Positions 56,526 through 64,000 of a stretch of 64,000 bases of DNA are shown here, piece by piece; position 1 is the first letter of the stretch, and each line of letters starts with the position of its first letter. The stretch lies in contig NZ_CP060388.1 in the NCBI RefSeq assembly GCF_014280435.1, positions 4,248,001 through 4,312,000 of the forward strand, read 5' to 3'. The notes beneath the pieces are model-generated. The model made no database searches. It was not told the DNA's origin and was given only the letters and a program-made list of their open reading frames with translations. Made by a program: the position numbers and the translations under genes. The stretch comes from Sphingobium sp. KCTC 72723. Lineage in GTDB: Bacteria > Pseudomonadota > Alphaproteobacteria > Sphingomonadales > Sphingomonadaceae.

Positions 56526-58259
56526 ATGAGCGACAACGCACTCACCATCGATGGCGGCGCAGCTGCCCGGCCCAACCTCCCGGCTGCTGCTGGCAACGCC
56601 AAAGGCGTGGACGCGCTCAAGGCGCGCTTCACCGGCTTCATCAAACAGCCTGCGGTGGCCAAAAGCCTGCCGCTGCTCGGCCTGCTCGGCACCGTGGCGA
56701 TTGCCGGGGCTGCATGGCTGGCGCTGCGCGAACCGCCCCAGCGCGACCTGTTCCGTGGCCTGCCCGACACCGACAAATCGGCCGTCGCGCAGATACTGGA
56801 CCAGAATGGCATCCCTTATGGCTTCGACTCCTCCGGCGCGATGACCGTGGGGGAGGGCGATTATTTCAAGGCCAAGATGATGCTCGCCGCGCAAGGGCTG
56901 CCCAAAAGCGCACCCGACGGCAACAGCATGATCGACAGCCTGCCGATGGGCGCCAGCCGCGCGGTCGAGGGCGAGAAATTGCGTTCCGCCCGCGAAATGG
57001 ACCTTGCCCGCACGATCGAGGCGATCGACAGCGTCGAAACCGCCAAGGTGCATCTGGCCGTCGAAGCGCCCAGCGTATTCCTGCGCGACCGGGCCAAGCC
57101 ATCGGCATCAGTGATGCTGCGCCTGTCGCAGGGCCGCAGCCTGACCGACGCGCAGGTCAGCGCCATCGTCCATCTGGTGGCATCGTCCATCCCCGAACTG
57201 TCGCCCGACCAGATTTCGGTCGTGGACCAGAATGGCCGCCTCATCAGCAACAACGACAGCGACAGCACCGACGATCGCCAATTGGCGGTCCAGACCAAGA
57301 TCGAGGATCGCTATCGCCAGTCGGTCGTCGCGCTGCTCACGCCCATTCTGGGCGCGGACAATTTCTCGACCGAAGTGCGCGCCGAACTCAATTTCGCCGA
57401 ACGGCAGGCCACGCGCGAAACCTATCCGCAGGACGAAGCGCGGCTGCGCACCGAACAAGGCACCTGGGCGTCCGACCCGCGTGGACAAGGCACTGGCGAG
57501 GCAGGGGGCATCCCCGGCGCACTCAGCAATCAGGCGCCCGTCAACCCGACCGTGACTCAGACCAACCCCAACGGGCAGGCCGTGCAACAGGGTCAGACTG
57601 CCGCACAAACCCCCGGCACTCCGCCCAACCCGCTGCTCAAGACCGAAGAGACGTTCAACCGCAGCTTCGAACTGGGCCGTGAAGTGTCCGTCACCCGCGA
57701 CGCCATCGGCACGGTCAAGCGCCTGTCGGTTGCCGTCGCGCTCGACAACGCGCCCGATGGCAAGGCCCGCACGCCGCAGGAAATCGCCGCGCTCGAAGCC
57801 CTCGTCAAAGGCGCGATCGGCTTCGATCAGGCCCGTGGCGACGTGGTCGCGCTCTCGTCGCGCAGCTTCCTCAAAGCCGAAGAAGTCAAGCCGCTCTGGT
57901 ATGAAGCCGAATGGGTATCGCCGCTGGTCCGCAATGTCTCGGCGCTCCTTGTCGCGCTGCTGGTCATCTTCGGCATCGGTCGCCCGCTGCTCAAGCGTCG
58001 CGCCGCCGCGCAGGAAAGCGCCGCTGCCGAAACCGTCGAAACGGAACAGAAGATCGGCCGCGAAATTTCCGGCGAACTGACCAAGCAGGCAATCGAAGCG
58101 CCCGATCCGGCCAAGCCGATCACGCTCGACATGATTTCCTCCACCTATGACTATGCCCAGCGCGCCGACCTCATCCGCAACTTCGTGAAGCAGGATCCCG
58201 ACCGCGCTGCCCTTGTCGTCCGCGACCTCCTGAAGGAGGGGAAGAAGGAAAATGCCTGA
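56526..58259 (+). CDS. fliF: Flagellar MS-ring protein FliF
   Basis: A 577-aa inner-membrane ring protein. First span near residues 42-62 (PLLGLLGTVAIAGAAWLAL). The periplasmic part has FRGLPDTDKSAVAQILDQNG and RTIEAIDSVETAKVHLAVE, the YscJ/FliF signature. A second span lies near residues 463-481 (VRNVSALLVALLVIFGIG). The C-terminus (YAQRADLIRNFVKQDPDRAA) binds FliG. Overlaps fliG by 8 nt. Confidence 0.95.
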   Translation: MSDNALTIDGGAAARPNLPAAAGNAKGVDALKARFTGFIKQPAVAKSLPLLGLLGTVAIAGAAWLALREPPQRDLFRGLPDTDKSAVAQILDQNGIPYGFDSSGAMTVGEGDYFKAKMMLAAQGLPKSAPDGNSMIDSLPMGASRAVEGEKLRSAREMDLARTIEAIDSVETAKVHLAVEAPSVFLRDRAKPSASVMLRLSQGRSLTDAQVSAIVHLVASSIPELSPDQISVVDQNGRLISNNDSDSTDDRQLAVQTKIEDRYRQSVVALLTPILGADNFSTEVRAELNFAERQATRETYPQDEARLRTEQGTWASDPRGQGTGEAGGIPGALSNQAPVNPTVTQTNPNGQAVQQGQTAAQTPGTPPNPLLKTEETFNRSFELGREVSVTRDAIGTVKRLSVAVALDNAPDGKARTPQEIAALEALVKGAIGFDQARGDVVALSSRSFLKAEEVKPLWYEAEWVSPLVRNVSALLVALLVIFGIGRPLLKRRAAAQESAAAETVETEQKIGREISGELTKQAIEAPDPAKPITLDMISSTYDYAQRADLIRNFVKQDPDRAALVVRDLLKEGKKENA

Positions 58260-59268
58260 GATCGTCCCCGGTCGGCCCGAAGCGCTCAAGGGCAGCGCCG
58301 CCGCCGCCGTCCTCCTGATGCTGTTCGATGAAGATGAAGCCGCGCAGATCCTCGCCCGTCTCGAACCCGAAGAAGTGCGCCAGCTTGGCTATGCCATGTA
58401 TGATGTTGCCGATGTCGACCCGGAAGAAGTCAACGAAGCGCTCGACCATTTCGTCAACAAGGCCAAGAAGCGCACCACCATCGGCTATGGCGCAACTCGC
58501 CATATTCGCGGCGCGATGACCAAGGCATTGGGCGAGGAACGGGCCGAAACCATCCTGGCGCGCATCACTCCGCCGACCCGCTCGACCCAGCTTGAAATGC
58601 TCAAATGGATGGATGCCAAGGAAATCGCGGCGCTGATCGAAGCGGAACATCCGCAGATCATGGCGATTGTGCTGGCCCATCTCGAAGCGCCCGTGGCCGC
58701 CGACGTGCTGCAATTGCTGCCGGTCGAATATCAGGAAGAAATCGTCTACCGCATCGCCACGCTCGGCCCGGTGTCGAACGAAGCGCTCGATGACCTGGAA
58801 CAGCTTTTGATGCGCGGCCCGGCGAAGAAGCAGGGCGCAGCCTCGCAACGCGGCGGCACGGTCGAAGCAGCGGCGATCATGAACAATGTCCGCAAGGATA
58901 ATGAACAGCGGATCATGAAGGCCGTCGCCAAGCGCGACAAGATGATTGCCCAGACGATCGAGGAGGAGATGTTCGTTTTCGACAACCTCATCGACATGGA
59001 CGACAAGAATCTGGGTGCCTTGATGCGCACCGTGGACAGCGCCGTGCTGGTCGTTGCGCTCAAGGGCGTGAACGACATGCTCAAGGGCAAGATTTTCAGC
59101 TGCATGTCCGCCCGCGCGGCGCAGGCGATCGCCGACGAGATCGAGGAACGCGGCCCCATCCGTCTGGCCGAAGTCATCGACGCGCAGAAACTCATCATCG
59201 CCACCGCCCGCCGCATGGCGGACGCCGGCACCATCATGCTGGGTGGCAAGGGGAATGACTTTGTCTAA
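58252..59268 (+). CDS. fliG: Flagellar motor switch protein FliG
   Basis: A 338-aa rotor protein. N-domain: LKGSAAAAVLLMLFDEDEAA. Middle domain: EHPQIMAIVLAHLEAPVAAD (with the EHPQ motif). C-terminal torque domain: VFDNLIDMDDKNLGALMRTV and DEIEERGPIRLAEVIDAQK, with the charged residues that meet MotA. GAGGGGAAGAAGGAAA precedes the ATG. The stop overlaps fliH by 14 nt. Confidence 0.96.
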   Translation: MPEIVPGRPEALKGSAAAAVLLMLFDEDEAAQILARLEPEEVRQLGYAMYDVADVDPEEVNEALDHFVNKAKKRTTIGYGATRHIRGAMTKALGEERAETILARITPPTRSTQLEMLKWMDAKEIAALIEAEHPQIMAIVLAHLEAPVAADVLQLLPVEYQEEIVYRIATLGPVSNEALDDLEQLLMRGPAKKQGAASQRGGTVEAAAIMNNVRKDNEQRIMKAVAKRDKMIAQTIEEEMFVFDNLIDMDDKNLGALMRTVDSAVLVVALKGVNDMLKGKIFSCMSARAAQAIADEIEERGPIRLAEVIDAQKLIIATARRMADAGTIMLGGKGNDFV

Positions 59269-59899
59269 ATTTTGGGCGGCAGAAGTCGCGCAGGACGTCG
59301 CGCCTGTATCCATGGCGGGCGTGCGTCAGGTCGAAAGCGGCGGTTTCCGCAGCCTCTACACCGCCCATCCCGGCGCGCAGACGGCCACGATCCGCGCCGC
59401 CATGATGGACGAGCCGGAAAGCGATCCGATCGAGGACGCGCGGATGGAAGCCTTCACCATGGGCTTTGACGAAGGCTGCCGCATCACCGCCGAAACGCAC
59501 AAGGCCGACGCCGACATCCGCGCCCAACTGGCCGAATCCCTCAAATTGCTCGCCCCCGCGCCCAGCGGCATGTTGTCCACCATGTTGTCGGCCACGGTCG
59601 TGCGGCTGGTGGAACAGATTGTCGGCGAAGTCGAAATCGACATCGAACGCCTGCTCCAGCGCTGCGAAACCGTCGCGGCCTTTATCGAGGATAATGATGA
59701 GAAGGGCGCGCTGCACCTGCATCCCGACGACATCGTCATGCTGGAAGGCGAAGAAATCGGCGTGAAGCTGATCGCGGACAAAAGCCTGCATCGCGGCTGC
59801 GTGCGGCTGGAAACGGCCGATGGCTGGGTGGAGGATGGCCCGGACGTGCGCCTGTCCCGCCTGCGCGCGATGATCGACGATATGGAGGGGAAAGCGTGA
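59255..59899 (+). CDS. fliH: Flagellar export ATPase regulator FliH
   Basis: A 214-aa protein. A short head is followed by a Glu/Ala-rich helical middle (EAFTMGFDEGCRITAETHKA) and a C-terminal part with LVEQIVGEVEIDIERLLQRC and LHLHPDDIVMLEGEEIGVKL, typical of FliH/HrpE. It binds FliI and anchors it at the C ring. The ATG at 59255 lies within fliG; a TTG/ATG pair just upstream (59243) is possible. Overlaps fliI by 4 nt. Confidence 0.88.
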   Translation: MTLSKFWAAEVAQDVAPVSMAGVRQVESGGFRSLYTAHPGAQTATIRAAMMDEPESDPIEDARMEAFTMGFDEGCRITAETHKADADIRAQLAESLKLLAPAPSGMLSTMLSATVVRLVEQIVGEVEIDIERLLQRCETVAAFIEDNDEKGALHLHPDDIVMLEGEEIGVKLIADKSLHRGCVRLETADGWVEDGPDVRLSRLRAMIDDMEGKA

Positions 59900-61224
59900 T
59901 CGGCGCGTCTCTCGCTCAGGCCGAAAGCCTGTTCGACCATTTGCAGGTGCAAAACCGCGCCCCCCGCCATGTCGGCCGTCTGGTCAGCCATGATGCAGGG
60001 ATGCTCGAAGTCACCGGATTTCGCCGCCCGATCGGCGCCAGCGCCCGCGTCATCGCCAGCGACGGCACCATCGCCCGCGCCGAAGTCGTCGGCTTTCGCG
60101 GCGGGCGCACCATCATGGTCCCGCTCGACAGCGACGCCCCGCTGGAAAATGGCGCGCGCGTCGAACCGGATAGTCAGGCGAACATGGTGCAGGTCGGCGA
60201 AGGGCTGATCGGTCGCGTCGTTGACGCCATGGGCCAGCCGCTCGACCGCAAGGGACCAATCATCGCAGGCGGCGTCTGGCCATTGAACGGGGTCAAGGGC
60301 AACGTCCTCGACCGGGGCCGCGTCACCGAACCCTTTGACCTTGGCGTCCGCGCCGTCAACGCGCTGCTCACCGCCGGGCGTGGCCAGCGTATCGCCATCA
60401 TCGCTGGCTCCGGCGTCGGCAAATCGGTGCTGATGGGCCAGATGATCGCCGGGGCCGAAGCCGACATCGTCGTCGTCGGCCTGATCGGCGAACGCGGCCG
60501 CGAAGTCAGCGACTTCCTCGAAACCAAACTCAAGCACACGATGCACAAGAGCATCGTCGTCGCTGTCCCTGCCGATCATCCCCCGGTGCTGCGCCTGCGC
60601 GCCGCCGCCCGTGCCACCGCCATCGCCGAATATTTCCGCGCCCGTGGCAAGAAGGTGCTGCTGCTGATCGACAGCCTGACCCGCTGCGCCCATGCCCAGC
60701 GCGAAATCGGCCTGGCCCTTGGCGAACCGCCCGCAATGAAGGGCTATCCGCCCTCGGCCCTCGCGCTCATCCCGCGCCTGGTCGAACGCGCGGGCGTTGA
60801 CGCCCGCACCGGCGGCTCGATCACGGCGCTCTACACTGTGCTGGCCGATGGCGACGACACCGACGATCCAATCGTGGACGCCGCCCGCGCCATTGTGGAC
60901 GGCCATTTCGTCCTGTCCCGGCACCTGTCGGAACAATCCATCTTTCCCGCCATCGACGTCGGCAAATCCCTCTCGCGCGTCATGGCCGACGTGGTGCCGG
61001 ACGATCATCGCATGGCGGCGGCCAATTATCGCCGGCTATGGGCCGCCTATGAGGAAAATCGCGATCTCATCCTGATGGGTGCCTACCGCCCCGGCAATGA
61101 TCCGGTGATCGATGAAGCGGTCCAGCGTCGTCAGGAAATTCTCGACTTCATTCGGCAGGATCAGAAAAGCCGGATCGACATCGACACCAGCGCCGACGCG
61201 CTCATCGCCGGGTTCGGCGCATGA
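59896..61224 (+). CDS. fliI: Flagellum-specific ATP synthase FliI
   Basis: A 442-aa export ATPase. Walker A is AGSGVGKSVLMGQMIAG (G171 onward). GLIGERGREVSDFLE and LLLIDSLTRCAHAQREIGLA (Walker B) follow, then GEPPAMKGYPPSALALIPRL. Length is standard (about 440 aa). It unfolds export substrates together with FliH and FliJ. GTG 59896 overlaps the fliH stop (GTGA). Confidence 0.96.
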   Translation: MIGASLAQAESLFDHLQVQNRAPRHVGRLVSHDAGMLEVTGFRRPIGASARVIASDGTIARAEVVGFRGGRTIMVPLDSDAPLENGARVEPDSQANMVQVGEGLIGRVVDAMGQPLDRKGPIIAGGVWPLNGVKGNVLDRGRVTEPFDLGVRAVNALLTAGRGQRIAIIAGSGVGKSVLMGQMIAGAEADIVVVGLIGERGREVSDFLETKLKHTMHKSIVVAVPADHPPVLRLRAAARATAIAEYFRARGKKVLLLIDSLTRCAHAQREIGLALGEPPAMKGYPPSALALIPRLVERAGVDARTGGSITALYTVLADGDDTDDPIVDAARAIVDGHFVLSRHLSEQSIFPAIDVGKSLSRVMADVVPDDHRMAAANYRRLWAAYEENRDLILMGAYRPGNDPVIDEAVQRRQEILDFIRQDQKSRIDIDTSADALIAGFGA

Positions 61225-61646
61225 AGGGGCTGGTCACGCGCCGCCAGCGCGTGCTGCGCGTGCGCCATGTCCAGCACGCCATGGCCGTGGCCGACGCGGC
61301 CCATGCGCGGGACGAAGCGGACGGCCTTGCCCGCAATGTCGATCGCCTGCGCAAGGTGCGCGGCGAATTGTTCGAGACGGAAGGGGCGGCCACCGGCGCG
61401 TCCTTTGCCGCGATGCAGGAACTGGCCACCCGGCTGGAACAGGCGGGGCGTCAGCTCGACGGCGCGCTTTATGATGCCCGGCGCAAGGTAGCGGCCAAGG
61501 AAGGCGTGACGCTGGCCGCCAACCGCGAAAAGGAAATTGCCACCCGCCTCAAGGACCGCGCCCGCGCGACTCTGGAAGAATGGCGCGAAACCAAGCTGGC
61601 GGCGCTGCCGCGCTATCGCCGGATTCAACGCAATGGGGATGTCTGA
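61221..61646 (+). CDS. fliJ: Flagellar export protein FliJ
   Basis: A 141-aa, strongly charged, coiled-coil protein (VADAAHARDEADGLARNVDR and NREKEIATRLKDRARATLEE). FliJ is poorly conserved; identity rests on size, coiled coil and position between fliI and fliK. Overlaps fliI by 4 nt. Confidence 0.85.
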   Translation: MKGLVTRRQRVLRVRHVQHAMAVADAAHARDEADGLARNVDRLRKVRGELFETEGAATGASFAAMQELATRLEQAGRQLDGALYDARRKVAAKEGVTLAANREKEIATRLKDRARATLEEWRETKLAALPRYRRIQRNGDV

Positions 61647-61647
61647 C

Positions 61648-63720
61648 ATGAATATGCTGTCCAATATCAAAGCGTTGCTATTCGCGACGCCGGGTGCTTC
61701 GACGGGCAAAGGGGCGGGCATATCGCCCGTCCCGGCCCCGTTCGATTTCGCCAAACTGATGAACGTGGCGGCCCCGGTTTCGAGCGCTGTCATGCCGACG
61801 CCGGGCGCAACGACCCCCTTGCCGAGTGCAACGACCCCAGTGCCGGGCATGGCGACCGCGCTGCCGGACTCTGTGCCAACGACGCCATCTGCGCTGCCGA
61901 CCGACGCCCTGCCTATGGACGCACCGGACAGGCCCGCTACGGATCAGCCCGCCATGACACAGCCCGCCGACCTGCCAGCGGCCCAGCCCGATGACCTGTC
62001 GCAATTTTCGCTCCTGCGCCCGCTGCCTGTGGAAACCTCCGCGCCGCCCGTGAAGCTGCCGATCGATGCAGGTGATGACCCGGTGGCAACGGCCCAGCCC
62101 GCGCCATCACCTGCCGCTGCGCCGCTGCCAGCCCCGGTCGCGGCTGACAGCCCGCCCGCCATGGCCGGGGTCGCCCCGCCGCCAGTCGCACCCATCCCCA
62201 TGGCCGCCGAAAGGACGACAGCGCAGGAGGCCGCCAGCCCCGCGCCCGTCGCAAATCTGCCATCGCCCGCTGACACAGCGATCGCCGCGCCCATGGCCGC
62301 TGCGCCGGTCATGGCCAGCGAAACAGACGGCGAAACAGACATAGTAACAAACGTTACAGTTTCGTCGGACATCGCCGAGTCTATGTCCATCTCGCTGTCT
62401 ACAAACAGCGCGCCCGAACCTGTCCCAGCACCCGTCCCATCGCCCGACCCGGCCCTCGTCGCGGCGCTGGTTCCAATGCCACTCGCGCCGCCTGCGCAAG
62501 CCCCCGCTGCGCCGGTCGAATCCGCTATTCCGGCTCATCCCGTTCGCGCCGCGCCGCAACCCGAAACGCCTCTCCGCCAGGAACCAGCGACCCCCGATCG
62601 CCCGGCGTTGGAAGACGCGGTCAAACCGGCCGACGATCTGCCACCGCCCGCGCCGCTCCCCGACGCCAGCCTTGTCGCCGCCCTCATGCCGCCCATCAGC
62701 GCCGCGCCAGCGCCAGCGCTAGAGCCTGCGCCCGCGTCCGTTGCAGCGCCCCTGACGGCAGCGCCCGTTGCCCGCTTCATGCCCACCCCGCCGACGCCCC
62801 AGGCGCCCACCGGAACGGAACCACAGCCCATCCCGGCCGCCTCCTTGCCTGCCGCCACGCCGCTACCAGCCGCAGCCCAAACTCCCGTTCAGCCATCCGT
62901 CCAACCCGCTGCCACAAGCCCGGCCCCAAACCCGGCCCAAAACCCGGCAAGGGCCGAAGCCGTGGCGCTGCTGCAACTGGCGCGCGATCATCTGGCGGGC
63001 CGCGTCGCGTCCCGGCCTAAGGCGGACGGCGTCTCGCCTGTCCGCGCCACTTCCGTCACCGACATCGCAACGCCACTCTCCATTGCGTCGCCCGTTGACA
63101 GTGTGGTGACGCCATCGGTCATTGCCCCGACCATTCAGCCCGCCACCATGGCCCCGCTCGCGCCTGCCGCCCCGGTGATCGACCTGTCCGCCAGCCTTGG
63201 CGCGCAGATGGTCGATATGGGCGTGTCGGGCCAGTGGATCGACTCTCTGGCCCGCGACATTGCGGGCCTGTCGGCCAATGGCGCACAGGGCCGCTTCAAC
63301 CTTACCACAAGCCAGCTTGGCGCAATTCAGGTCGACCTGCGTCAGGGCGACGCAGGCATGGCGATCAGCCTGACCGTGGAAACGCAGGCCGCCGAAGCGG
63401 CGTTGCGGCAGGACAGCGACCGGCTGCGCCTCGACGCGGGACTGGCCGCCCTGCGCATCAGCGACGTAAAGATCGAACGCGCCCCCGTCGCCACCGATCC
63501 GGCCCGTTCCGAAACGACGGGGCAGCAGCCTTCGAACCAGCAGCAACAGGGCCAGGGCGCAGGCCAAGGCCTGGGGCAGGGCGCACCGCAACAACAGGGC
63601 CGATGGCAGGCGCGCGAAAATTTTGCGGCCACCCATAAAGCCTCCGGCGACGCGGCCGTTATTAACCATGGACCATCGGGCGATGCGCCGGGCGAACCCG
63701 TTCGCGCGCGCTATGCCTGA
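61648..63720 (+). CDS. fliK: Flagellar hook-length control protein FliK
   Basis: A 690-aa protein. About residues 30-480 are disordered and very rich in Pro and Ala (blocks such as PLPSATTPVPGMATALP), the ruler part. The conserved Flg_hook domain lies near residues 520-620: QWIDSLARDIAGLSANGAQG, RFNLTTSQLGAIQVDLRQGD and LRLDAGLAALRISDVKIERA. A Gln-rich stretch follows (QQPSNQQQQGQGAGQGLGQG). Longer than Salmonella FliK (405 aa). ATG 61648 was chosen because GGGGATG lies about 9 nt upstream; ATG 61633, 61639 and 61654 are alternatives. Confidence 0.88.
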   Translation: MNMLSNIKALLFATPGASTGKGAGISPVPAPFDFAKLMNVAAPVSSAVMPTPGATTPLPSATTPVPGMATALPDSVPTTPSALPTDALPMDAPDRPATDQPAMTQPADLPAAQPDDLSQFSLLRPLPVETSAPPVKLPIDAGDDPVATAQPAPSPAAAPLPAPVAADSPPAMAGVAPPPVAPIPMAAERTTAQEAASPAPVANLPSPADTAIAAPMAAAPVMASETDGETDIVTNVTVSSDIAESMSISLSTNSAPEPVPAPVPSPDPALVAALVPMPLAPPAQAPAAPVESAIPAHPVRAAPQPETPLRQEPATPDRPALEDAVKPADDLPPPAPLPDASLVAALMPPISAAPAPALEPAPASVAAPLTAAPVARFMPTPPTPQAPTGTEPQPIPAASLPAATPLPAAAQTPVQPSVQPAATSPAPNPAQNPARAEAVALLQLARDHLAGRVASRPKADGVSPVRATSVTDIATPLSIASPVDSVVTPSVIAPTIQPATMAPLAPAAPVIDLSASLGAQMVDMGVSGQWIDSLARDIAGLSANGAQGRFNLTTSQLGAIQVDLRQGDAGMAISLTVETQAAEAALRQDSDRLRLDAGLAALRISDVKIERAPVATDPARSETTGQQPSNQQQQGQGAGQGLGQGAPQQQGRWQARENFAATHKASGDAAVINHGPSGDAPGEPVRARYA

Positions 63721-63746
63721 CCCGCGCTATCCTGGGGGACTGACCG

Positions 63747-64000
63747 ATGAGTGAAGAGCCGAAGGCCAAGAAGAAAAAAGGCGGGGGCATGAAGATGATC
63801 CTGCTGATCGTCGTGGCCATGGTCGTGGGCGGCGCTGGCGCGGCAGGCGGACTATATGCCGCCGGTTTCTTCAGCCCCAAGGAGGAAGGGCCAAAGGAAG
63901 ACCCCAACAAGCCCGTTCTGGTGCTGGCCGGGGAAAGCGCCGAAGAGATCGCCAAGGCCCATGCCGTCCCGCATGGCGACGCAGCCGCCGCAGCGGCGCA
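63747..64000 (+). CDS. fliL: Flagellar basal-body-associated protein FliL, N-terminal part
   Basis: The first 84 codons of a gene that continues beyond the window. A Lys-rich head (MSEEPKAKKKKGGGMK) is followed by one membrane span (MILLIVVAMVVGGAGAAGGL) and the start of the periplasmic part (FFSPKEEGPKEDPNKPVLVL). This is the FliL layout, and fliK-fliL is the usual order. CTGGGGGACTGACC precedes the ATG at 63747. FliL supports stator function at the basal body. Confidence 0.85.
   Translation, partial: MSEEPKAKKKKGGGMKMILLIVVAMVVGGAGAAGGLYAAGFFSPKEEGPKEDPNKPVLVLAGESAEEIAKAHAVPHGDAAAAAA

Noticed and set aside
1..64000. CRISPR arrays, insertion sequences or prophage genes
   Set aside because: No regularly spaced direct repeats, transposase, integrase or phage structural genes were seen; the repeats present are palindromic and intergenic.

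Overview
The window is GC-rich chromosomal DNA with tightly packed, often 1-4 nt overlapping operons. The gene content fits an alphaproteobacterium of the order Sphingomonadales (Sphingobium/Novosphingobium-like): a DUF4169 protein, a ScfR-type XRE regulator, LptC/LptA beside an RNase D-like exonuclease, a TonB receptor, a Pit/DUF47 pair, and a single polar-type flagellar gene set with sigma-54 and sigma-28 promoters. Species assignment is inference; no rRNA is present.

Layout. 1-1642: Kdo activation genes (kdsD end, kdsB) plus a histidine phosphatase. 1643-2180: four copies of a 30-nt palindromic repeat, two of them bracketing a small GIY-YIG nuclease gene. 2308-4160 (minus): lptA, lptC and an RNase D-like gene. 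4401-8635: a two-domain cold-shock protein with a glycine-rich head, a small membrane protein, a bestrophin-like channel, a ScfR-like regulator and a 61-aa protein. 8751-10892 (minus): pit, DUF47 and a NUDIX domain open in the same frame as DUF47. 11069-14236 (minus): a ZnuD-like TonB receptor behind a Zur-like palindrome, and a LysR regulator. 14289-25432: a surface-sugar locus. 25591-32510: tRNA-Gly, LacI regulator, DUF4169, a secreted Ala/Pro-rich protein, argG, an EF-hand protein and an OmpR/histidine-kinase pair. 32653-64000: flagellar genes, interrupted only by the periplasmic-glucan genes opgG-opgH.

The surface-sugar locus combines two methyltransferases (one with an N-terminal cysteine cluster seen in sugar C-methyltransferases), a split transketolase, CDP-glucose synthesis (rfbF), CDP-glucose 4,6-dehydratase (rfbG), an SDR reductase/epimerase, a GtrA flippase, a GtrB-like glycosyltransferase and two large polytopic proteins. 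Read together they suggest a CDP-linked deoxy sugar that may be chain-branched by a ketol transfer and is then moved over a lipid carrier onto a surface glycan. This is the best candidate for an undescribed pathway here.

The flagellar region holds motAB, flgBCDEFGHIJKL (minus), a second small MotA/MotB-like pair, flgA-flgM-flgN, a leaderless lytic transglycosylase, flhA, fliA, fliC, a sigma-54 activator without a receiver domain, and fliEFGHIJK plus the start of fliL. The sequence suggests a cascade: a CtrA-like site before the activator; near-perfect -24/-12 promoters before flgB, flgA and the transglycosylase-flhA-fliA operon; a shared palindrome TTGCCG-N5-CGGCAA in two intergenic regions as likely activator sites; and sigma-28 promoters before fliC and flgM.

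The window also carries a family of long inverted repeats (about 77-83 bp, with arms built on CGCACCGGCCCGCTCCCCCACCCGGCC) at four intergenic places plus a short form inside the flg operon.
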